In this document: positions 58,113 to 64,000 of the stretch, piece after piece
How the letters are laid out: every line of letters starts with the position of its first letter
Position numbering within the stretch: position 1 is the first letter of the stretch
Assembly: GCA_964505385.1 (NCBI GenBank)
Contig: CAZDIA010000008.1
Span: 33,383-97,382 of the forward strand
Source of the DNA: SLJN01 sp964505385
GTDB lineage: Bacteria > Bacteroidota > Rhodothermia > Balneolales > Natronogracilivirgulaceae
Length of the DNA stretch: 64,000 nt
Direction: 5' to 3'
The notes under the pieces: generated by a model
What the model saw: the letters and a program-made list of their open reading frames with translations, nothing else
Databases searched by the model: none
What the model was told of the DNA's origin: nothing
Translations under genes and position numbers: made by a program

Positions 58113-58301
58113 ATGGTGAAACGTATCGTGCATATCGCTAAAAATCAGGAAGAAGCCCGACAGTGGGATATACAACAGGCTTTGGAGATGACGCATGAAC
58201 AGCGGCAGGAAATAGCCCGCACTCTCAAGAGACGCGCGTATGGCACGGATACACCGGATGTTCGCTCCTGGCAACGGCAAAAGGATAAGCGGAGCCGTTG
58301 A
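58113..58301 (+). CDS. Small conserved protein, likely partner of a decayed nucleotidyltransferase
   Basis: This 62-residue basic protein starts at the ATG at 58113 (a TTG two codons earlier is less likely). It begins MVKRIVHIAKNQEEARQWDI and ends in a very basic tail (WQRQKDKRSR). Small proteins of this pattern often stand just before a gene for an MNT-type nucleotidyltransferase, and such a remnant follows here (58399-58557). That pairing resembles a toxin-antitoxin or related two-gene module. It is the only plus-strand gene in the methyltransferase group. Confidence 0.5.
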   Translation: MVKRIVHIAKNQEEARQWDIQQALEMTHEQRQEIARTLKRRAYGTDTPDVRSWQRQKDKRSR

Positions 58302-58398
58302 TCATCATCCAGGCAGACCATTTCTCCCCGGATATTATGGATCGTATCCGACTTCTGAACAATCATATAAAGTCGGGATCTAATTTGATGATGCCTGA

Positions 58399-58557
58399 CA
58401 AGAGAAAAATGCTGAGTTTTTATCCATTGAAGGCGAGGAAGTACCGGTATATTATTTGAGTTTAAAGCATTTTTTAATCAACAAAAAAACTTCCGGGCGT
58501 GATAAAGATCGCGAGGACTTATCCTACCTGGAAAACATTCATCATCGAAATCGTTAG
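58399..58557 (+). pseudogene. Remnant of a nucleotidyltransferase-domain protein
   Basis: From 58399 to the stop at 58557 the frame gives EFLSIEGEEVPVYYLSLKHF, then LINKKTSGRDKDREDLSYLE, which is the usual C-terminus of MNT/AbiE-like nucleotidyltransferases (LSxxxLIxNKxxSGRxKDxxDL). In-frame stops lie directly upstream and the catalytic GSxxxGxxxxxSDxD part cannot be found, so the gene is decayed or was deleted between the small partner and this tail. Confidence 0.6.
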
Positions 58558-58565
58558 TTTGTTCC

Positions 58566-59402
58566 TCAGTACTTCTCCGCTAATGCCTGAATAATCACCA
58601 TTCGGTTTTCACGAAGGTTGCGTATCTGATTATTGATTTTGACTTCAGCAGATTCAGCACCACCCATCAAAAGATGAGTTCCGAGTGGTGGCGGACCTGA
58701 ACTCTTAAGCTTATCCAGCATCGCTTCAAACCAATCAAGTGATGCTCCGCTTTTATCCTCCCGGTGCAAAATCGAAAACCCGGTTTTTTCAAGAACATCT
58801 CCTGCAGATTCGGGTGTGATAAGGAAGTTAACTGTTTCGTCATCCGCCCACGGTACCGGAAAGTAAATCGGCCCGCCACTACTCTGAAAAATATCGTGAA
58901 ACAACAGGCAGCCCTGAGGCTTGAGTACACGGGCAATTTCCCCGTAAAAGCCATGCTTATCAGCTATGTTCATTTGAGTATGTTCAGTCCAGACTACGTC
59001 AAAAAATGCGTCTTCAAATGGGAGGTTGAGTGCATTTCCCTGTTGAAACTTTATCAAATGATCCAAACCGACCTGCCTGGTAAGAACATTGGCAGTATCA
59101 ACGTATTCGCTGGTTAGATCGATTCCGGTAACTTTGCATTGATACTCAGACGCCAGATACCGAGCCGAACCGCCAAGCCCGCATCCCACGTCAAGTAACT
59201 GCATTCCGGGTTTTAGTGATACAAGATCAGCCAGCTCAATCGTTGCTTGACGGCCACGGATGTGAAAAGCATCGATTGGTGCAAGGTCCGCTGGTTGAAG
59301 GTTGCCGGGATCTTTACCTGCCTTTCTGAGTGCACTTTAAATAGCTTCCAGCAGATGGTTAAGGTTGTATTGATTTTGGATATGTTTTTGTGCTGTTTCC
59401 AT
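58566..59402 (-). pseudogene. SAM-dependent methyltransferase with an in-frame stop near the N-terminus
   Basis: From the ATG at 59402 the frame reads METAQKHIQNQYNLNHLLEA, one more residue, then TAA (59339-59337), and continues in the same frame with SALRKAGKDPG, FHIRGRQATIELADLVSLKPG and the core MQLLDVGCGLGGSARYLA (Met at 59204). The FHIRGR block and the spacing are those of dimethylglycine/sarcosine N-methyltransferase-like proteins, which make the osmolyte glycine betaine, but other small-molecule methyltransferases look alike. One nonsense codon separates the start from the enzyme core. A shorter product could start at 59204 but would lack the N-terminal helices. No other lesion is seen. 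Confidence 0.7.
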
Positions 59403-59444
59403 GACAATTAGAATATCGCCGTATCCCTGGATATTACAAAATCA

Positions 59445-60485
59445 TCACACTGTTACAGCCGGTTGCCATCTGTACGCTTTATCATTCTTAATGGCATAAC
59501 CGAGCCCCGGAAACGGAAAGTGAAAGCCGAGGATAAACATCTCGTCCGCCGTGGCGCGGTCGAGCAGTTGGTTGCGGCTTCGGGCAGCTTCGTCGCGATT
59601 TAGGTCTGTGAACAAATGCCACTCCGGATATTCGAAGGAGGTATGGGGAAATACGATTGCGTCTCCGGTCAGGAGTAGCTGTTGGCCTTCGGATTCGAGA
59701 GCAAAGCAGACGTGTCCCGGCAGGTGTCCGGGTGAGGGAATGCTCCGGATCCCGTCGGTTACCTCTTCTTCACCTTGCACGATGCGGATGCGGTCGTCCA
59801 AACTTTTCAGGGCTTCGTGGACCATCGCTACGGATATTTCAGCGGCTTCAGTAATGAAGGGTGGCTCCTGTGCGGATACGACGTCGTCACCCGTCCAGAA
59901 CTTGTGCTCACGCTCCGAGATGACAACCTCTGCATTGGGGAAGACCGGGGCTCCGTTCGCAGGGTTCAGAAGCCCGCCCATGTGGTCCGGATGTGCGTGA
60001 GTAAGCAGAATATAGTCAATACTTTCGGGGGCGATGTCTGCGGCTTCCAGAGAGAGGCCAAGCCGGCCCAGCATCGGCCATTCTTCCGAGGTACGACCGC
60101 CGGGGTCGATCAGCGTTCGTTGATTGCCCGAGTCGATCACAACGGGATTCGCCTGTAGAGGAATGTGGCTGGTCGGCAGCCGGCGCGAGCGGAAGTACTC
60201 CTTACGCGTCTCCGGATCAGCGTTGTGGGCCTGAATTTCGACCGGGTCATCGATTGTGACTAAATCCGGGGAGTAGTAGAAGTATCCGTCGCTGAGTACG
60301 GTGACTTTCTTATCTCCAAAGCTGAAGCGGTAGAATCCGGGTGAGGCATTCTCTGTGGTGTCTTTGATACGCCGTTCTGCTCCTTTTGATGATTTAGCGA
60401 TAGTGGCGGGTGCTGCGGTTATACCTGCCAGAGCCGCTGTGTTTAACCGGATGAATTGGCGTCTGTTTATTCCTTTATGTGACAT
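59445..60485 (-). CDS. Tat-exported metallo-beta-lactamase-fold hydrolase
   Basis: The ATG at 60485 gives an N-terminus with a twin-arginine motif (NRRQFIRL) and a hydrophobic stretch, so export by the Tat system in the folded state with metals is likely. The precursor has 346 residues. Metal-binding motif THAHPDHMGG is near residue 165, with further conserved His in PGHLPGHVCF, TGDAI and LGFHFPFPG. This is the MBL-fold group that includes glyoxalase II, lactonases and aryl- or phospho-hydrolases; the substrate is unknown. It follows the methyltransferase at 61329 by 25 bases and is probably in one operon with it. Confidence 0.82.
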   Translation of the reverse strand: MSHKGINRRQFIRLNTAALAGITAAPATIAKSSKGAERRIKDTTENASPGFYRFSFGDKKVTVLSDGYFYYSPDLVTIDDPVEIQAHNADPETRKEYFRSRRLPTSHIPLQANPVVIDSGNQRTLIDPGGRTSEEWPMLGRLGLSLEAADIAPESIDYILLTHAHPDHMGGLLNPANGAPVFPNAEVVISEREHKFWTGDDVVSAQEPPFITEAAEISVAMVHEALKSLDDRIRIVQGEEEVTDGIRSIPSPGHLPGHVCFALESEGQQLLLTGDAIVFPHTSFEYPEWHLFTDLNRDEAARSRNQLLDRATADEMFILGFHFPFPGLGYAIKNDKAYRWQPAVTV

Positions 60486-60510
60486 AACGTTATCATAGTT
60501 TATTTGCTGA

Positions 60511-61329
60511 TTAAACTTTCCGGGCTTCAAAAATACCGTAGGTCAGCACACGATTTTTATGAGCCTCAATACCACTGGGTACACTTTCCGTGGTAACCTG
60601 GTACATATCCTCACCTGCCACCTCCTTTACCTTTTCAGGGTTTTCTTTGGCAATGTTCAGTATTTTTTGGAAGGTCGGTAAAGCTACTGTTTCGTTATAA
60701 TCTTCTTCGGATAACACTTCAAAGCCAATATCACCGAGCATTTCCTTAAACTCAGTAAAACTTATTGGGATAAAGTAATTACCGCTGATCCATTCGTTTT
60801 CCGGGGAAAAGTTCTCGCCTGCCGGGAAGTCTGCAATCACAATCTTTCCCCCCGGTTTCAGGGTTCGATGTACTTCCCGTAACACAGCATCTTTGTCTGG
60901 TATATGAACAAGCATTTCGATCATCCAGGCCCTGTCAAAACTTTGGTCGTTGAAGGGAATTTTTTCGGCATTTCCTGTATGAACGCGTACTTTTTGCTCT
61001 ACTCCTTCCGAAGCTGCCCGTTCCGGTACGATTTGCCCGGCAAGTTCTTCAAGGGTAATTCCTGCAACTTCGCATTCCTTTTCTTTGGCTAACTGAATCG
61101 CAGGCCCGGCATAAACACCACATCCGGCATCCAGCACCCGATGATCCTTTTTTACATCGAGCTTATCCATCAGTATTCCGGTTAGTTGCCTTGCAGCTTC
61201 TGCGAACGTCTGGTCTTCACGTTCTTTGGGCCAGTATCCCAAATGAATATGCCCCTCTGAAAAGTGGTCGAACCACGCTGTAAAGGGGGTATCATCATAT
61301 CTTTCCAAAACTTTTTCTACGTACGACAT
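60511..61329 (-). CDS. SAM-dependent methyltransferase (first gene of the group)
   Basis: This 272-residue class I methyltransferase has motif I VLDAGCGVYAGPAIQLA near 65, SFDRAWMIEMLVHIPDKDAV near 130 and GGKIVIADFPAGENF near 158. The layout, with an N-terminal HLGYWPKE block, is that of the sugar/terpene/natural-product methyltransferase group (rebeccamycin O-methyltransferase or GPP methyltransferase type), but the substrate is not clear. A GCGVYAG instead of the usual GCGTGG is unusual. It is the first gene of the minus-strand group and has a 34-base palindrome 34 bases before its start codon. Confidence 0.8.
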   Translation of the reverse strand: MSYVEKVLERYDDTPFTAWFDHFSEGHIHLGYWPKEREDQTFAEAARQLTGILMDKLDVKKDHRVLDAGCGVYAGPAIQLAKEKECEVAGITLEELAGQIVPERAASEGVEQKVRVHTGNAEKIPFNDQSFDRAWMIEMLVHIPDKDAVLREVHRTLKPGGKIVIADFPAGENFSPENEWISGNYFIPISFTEFKEMLGDIGFEVLSEEDYNETVALPTFQKILNIAKENPEKVKEVAGEDMYQVTTESVPSGIEAHKNRVLTYGIFEARKV

Positions 61330-61362
61330 ATAGCTTCACTTTTTGGTTTGGAGTTGGTTATT

Positions 61363-61396
61363 TTATTACTTAGTTTATGCATAAACTAAGTAATAA
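61363..61396. promoter_or_regulatory. 34-base perfect palindrome before the methyltransferase operon
   Basis: The arms are TTATTACTTAGTTTATG and its exact reverse complement, with the centre between 61379 and 61380 (TATG|CATA). It is 17 bp per arm without a loop, and it ends 34 bases before the start codon at 61329. This is the form of an operator for a homodimeric repressor. Chance occurrence in 64 kb is very unlikely. Confidence 0.75.
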
Positions 61397-61774
61397 TAAT
61401 TTTTTATCCATTATTATCTATCTTCTGTTTTTCCCACATTCCGTTCACGTACCAGGCTGTATTAGACCTCAATTATATTGGGCTTAGCTTACTGCTTATT
61501 AATAGCCTACTTTTTATAATGCTGATCTTTTATTCATTGGCCACAGAGGCATTTATAATTCAATCAGTAAAATTATTCCTCTTTTACATGACTTAGTTTT
61601 GAAGCTATTCTGATTTTTTACTACTTTTAGGTCTATGTGTAGTGTACTTCAAGTAAATATCCGCTAAAGCTTCTGCTTAAATAACCATTAATGAGTCGTG
61701 TAATCCGGAAGGCTTTGTAAAGGTTTTTTAATACAAAGCTTTCTTGTGTAGTGTAGTTTTATTCAAAAACACAA

Positions 61775-61903
61775 TTAATTAGTGTTTGTAAGAAAACATA
61801 TAGTGTCCTAAGAAAACGCCAAGATCATGACACGCTTGGTCACGAGCTATTCGGGACGAGCGGAATGCAGATATTGGTATTTTGTTAGAAACACTGATCA
61901 GTA
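61775..61903. mobile_element. MITE-like element, copy B
   Basis: This copy starts TTAATTAGTGTTTGTAAG, has TAGTGTCCTAAGAAAACGCC inside its left end and ends with TTGTTAGAAACACTGATCAG. It follows copy A (33491-33620) in order and spacing, with GGGACGAGCGGAA and GATATTGG blocks identical in both. Confidence 0.6.
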
Positions 61904-61967
61904 ATAGGCACTCGCCTATGCCTGGCATTTCTATATTGATACACGTAAAAGAAAGAGTGACCACCTC

Positions 61968-62549
61968 ATGATTAACGGAAATAATGAGAAAGGGAGAGTT
62001 ACTGAATTACTTCTTGAAATCGGAGAAGGTGGTCAGGATGCGTACAATCAGTTGTTTCCAATAATTTATCATCAGCTTAAAGGCATTGCACATAATCAAT
62101 TATTGAGAAGAACCGCGTCAGGAGAATTGCAAAGAACCGAATTGATCCATGAAGTTTACCTGAAGCTAATTGATCAGACTCAGGCACAATGGAAAGACAG
62201 AGCTCACTTTTTTACAGTTGCTGCAAAAGCGATGCGGCATATTCTTGTTGATCATTACCGGAAGCAAAAGTCCGGGAAAAGAGGGGGTTCAAAAGAATTC
62301 CTGGCTCTCGATGCCAATGACATTGCAGAAGATGGAAATTCCGAATACCTGGAAGAGCTACATGAGCTTATGGATCAGCTTGCGCGGGTAAATGAACGCA
62401 TGCACGCTATCGTAGACCTGCGCTTTTTTGCAGGGATGACCATAGAAGAAATTGCAGGGTTGTTAGACCTTTCCACCAGTACAGTTGACAGAGAATGGAA
62501 AGCCGCAAGAATCTGGCTTTACCATAATCTGAAAAATAGTGAGGTGTAA
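61968..62549 (+). CDS. ECF-type RNA polymerase sigma factor
   Basis: This 193-residue protein has region 2 at about 20-105 (LQRTELIHEVYLKLIDQ, then HFFTVAAKAMRHILVDHYRK) and region 4 with the helix-turn-helix at about 140-185 (FAGMTIEEIAGLLDLSTSTV). The wording of region 2 is that of the Sig-70_X6 group of sigma factors (TIGR02999-like), which are often encoded beside a membrane Ser/Thr kinase and have no anti-sigma gene. The kinase gene follows 64 bases downstream. It probably directs transcription of a specific regulon under control of phosphorylation. Confidence 0.88.
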   Translation: MINGNNEKGRVTELLLEIGEGGQDAYNQLFPIIYHQLKGIAHNQLLRRTASGELQRTELIHEVYLKLIDQTQAQWKDRAHFFTVAAKAMRHILVDHYRKQKSGKRGGSKEFLALDANDIAEDGNSEYLEELHELMDQLARVNERMHAIVDLRFFAGMTIEEIAGLLDLSTSTVDREWKAARIWLYHNLKNSEV

Positions 62550-62613
62550 ATATCAAAATTTACGTGATTTATATAAAGCATTTACATTGACCATCCAAAT
62601 CTGTTGCACGGCC

Positions 62614-64000
62614 ATGGCTGACCTCGGATTAAAACGCATACTGACTGTACTCAATGAAGCCCTTGCCCTCCCGCCTGAAGAGCGGGAAAGCTACCTGAAA
62701 CAGATCTACATTGAAGATACCCGGCTGGGCATGGAAGTTGAAAAACTGCTGGAGTCGGAGAAATCATCCCACAACTTCTGGGAAGAATGGAAAAACTGGA
62801 ATCAGCAACAACTATATGATCTGTTCCGGATGTACGAAAGTGAGGAAACTCCGGAAGAGCAGGTGGGTCCGTGGGAAATTAAAAAGTTGATTGCTGAAGG
62901 TGGTATGGGCTCGGTGTGGTTAGCTGAAAGGATCGACGGGGCTTATCAGCAAGAGGTTGCCCTAAAAATTATGCACAAAAGTTATGGCTCGCTTAGTAAC
63001 TCAACGGTTATTTATCGATTTGAGCAGGAGCGGCAAATTCTTGCAAAATTAAATCATCCTAATATCGCGCGGCTCTTTGATGGCGGTATCACAGAAGACG
63101 GCCGCCCATGGCTTGCTCTGGAATATATTGATGGACAATCCATTACAGATTGGTGTAATAATCAAAATTATTCTGTTGACCAGCGATTGCAATTATTTGA
63201 AAAAGTTTGTGAAGCCATCCAATATGCTCACAAAAACCTAATTGTTCACCGCGATCTTAAACCGGATAACATCCTGGTTACGGCTACCGGTGAAGTAAAG
63301 ATTCTGGATTTCGGCATTGCAAAGTTACTTGATGATGGCTCCGCTGCGATCCACACCCAAACCGGCATAAGAGCGATGAGCTTGAATTATGCCGCTCCCG
63401 AGCAAATCACAGGTGAAGCGATAACCACGGCAACAGATGTGCACGCACTCGGGTTATTGCTCTATGAGCTTCTTGCCGGCTGCACTCCCTTTGATTTTAA
63501 AGACTTGAATTTCCGCAGAATAGAACGGTTATTATCGGATGAAGATCCGCCCAGGCCAAGTTTTAATCCCCGTAAAAATGATAAAATCCCTGATCAGCAG
63601 GAAGTTCGGGGCGACCTTGATGCCATAGTCCTGAAAGCATTAAGAAAAGAGCCGAATCAACGGTATGAAAACGCGGGTCATTTTTTGAGTGATATCCATC
63701 GATACCGGAAAAAAGTGCCCGTATATGCCCGCCGGGACACGATACGATACCGTACCGGAAAATTTTTATCCCGGCACCGGAATAAACTGATTATTGGTAT
63801 AGCTATCTTGATTGGTATCGCGAGCCTCATAAGCTATTACACCTGGCAACTTGCATACCAACGCGATTTGGCACAAAAAGAGGCTGAAAAATCCGAAGAA
63901 ATCCTTGGCTTTATGCTGGGCATGTTTGAAGCGGGTGATCCACGAACTAATCCCGGTGAAACTATTACCGCACGCGAACTATTGGAGCGGGGAGTTGAAG
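62614..64000 (+). CDS. Membrane Ser/Thr protein kinase (partial, cut by window end)
   Basis: The frame is open from the ATG at 62614 to the end of the window (462 codons). After an N-terminal stretch of about 85 residues lies a Hanks-type kinase domain: glycine loop IAEGGMGSVW near 93, ATP-binding Lys118 in ALKIM, catalytic loop VHRDLKPDN (211-219), DFG (232-234) and APE (261-263). A membrane segment is at about 392-409, and the part after it (DLAQKEAEKSEEILGF) is the kind that leads into periplasmic TPR repeats, which would lie beyond the window. With the ECF gene just upstream it should form a kinase-controlled sigma system. Confidence 0.9.
   Translation, partial: MADLGLKRILTVLNEALALPPEERESYLKQIYIEDTRLGMEVEKLLESEKSSHNFWEEWKNWNQQQLYDLFRMYESEETPEEQVGPWEIKKLIAEGGMGSVWLAERIDGAYQQEVALKIMHKSYGSLSNSTVIYRFEQERQILAKLNHPNIARLFDGGITEDGRPWLALEYIDGQSITDWCNNQNYSVDQRLQLFEKVCEAIQYAHKNLIVHRDLKPDNILVTATGEVKILDFGIAKLLDDGSAAIHTQTGIRAMSLNYAAPEQITGEAITTATDVHALGLLLYELLAGCTPFDFKDLNFRRIERLLSDEDPPRPSFNPRKNDKIPDQQEVRGDLDAIVLKALRKEPNQRYENAGHFLSDIHRYRKKVPVYARRDTIRYRTGKFLSRHRNKLIIGIAILIGIASLISYYTWQLAYQRDLAQKEAEKSEEILGFMLGMFEAGDPRTNPGETITARELLERGVE

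Larger units (their letters stand above)
61330..61967. other. Intergenic region with a long palindrome and a MITE-like element
   Basis: This 638-base AT-rich region lies between the divergent methyltransferase and ECF sigma genes. It contains the perfect palindrome (61363-61396) and the MITE-like element copy B (61775-61903). No ORF or RNA gene is seen. Confidence 0.5.

Noticed and set aside
58017..58280. An 87-codon minus-strand frame opposite the small basic protein.
   Set aside because: It has no protein features and overlaps a better supported frame on the other strand.

Overview
The window reads as a chromosomal piece of a salt-adapted member of the FCB group, most like Balneolota/Rhodothermota. 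Three things point there: secreted proteins are extremely rich in Asp and Glu; six of them end in the NYPNPFNP-type type IX secretion (T9SS) sorting domain; and the T9SS translocon gene sprA and a SusC/SusD pair are present. Two 100-base N runs show that this is a draft scaffold. One of them (49367-49466) is flanked by the same 55 bases on both sides, so it is an overlap that was not merged and not missing sequence.

Layout. 1-2.2 kb: the tail of an unidentified gene, rpmE (L31) and a ChlI/MoxR-like AAA+ ATPase. 2.6-30.3 kb: a long glycan-use region. It holds a starch-module/DUF4397 protein, a giant DUF4623 protein, a DUF4434 protein with an N-acylglucosamine 2-epimerase, a GH38 alpha-mannosidase, two GHL10 (DUF187) hydrolases (one lipoprotein, one T9SS cargo), a sodium:solute symporter, a SusC-SusD-DUF4623 operon, an FAD-dependent oxidoreductase with an SLH-like tail, a phosphodiester glycosidase and a further DUF4623 protein. 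30.5-36.5 kb: pabB and pabC for p-aminobenzoate, separated by an AAA_14/DUF4143 ATPase and repeats; a TlpA-like protein without any cysteine; and a lone wecE. 36.7-55.5 kb: gatC, a YfhO-like membrane protein, leuS, sprA, an lptF/lptG pair (lptF broken by a gap), an NhaC-type antiporter and a DUF3524 glycosyltransferase of the tRNA-queuosine mannosyltransferase family. 55.5-61.3 kb: a minus-strand group of two secreted cupins, three SAM methyltransferases, an OsmC gene and a Tat-exported metallo-beta-lactamase-fold protein. It carries several lesions (a frameshift, a nonsense codon and a decayed nucleotidyltransferase) and has a 34-bp perfect palindrome in front of its first gene. 62-64 kb: an ECF sigma factor followed by a Ser/Thr kinase that runs off the end.

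How it fits together. The 2.6-30 kb block looks like a polysaccharide-utilisation region: T9SS cargo proteins bind and trim glycans at the surface, SusC/D imports the products, and the epimerase, mannosidase and symporter process and carry sugars. The substrate is not proven; mannose-containing or phosphodiester-linked glycans are the best guess from GH38, the phosphodiester glycosidase and the epimerase. Non-coding structure of note: an inverted pair of ~130-bp repeats around leuS, a pair of ~130-bp MITE-like elements (33.5 and 61.8 kb), a 25-bp dispersed repeat, a shared 3' motif after leuS and sprA, and clustered TTGCA half-sites before the AAA ATPase.
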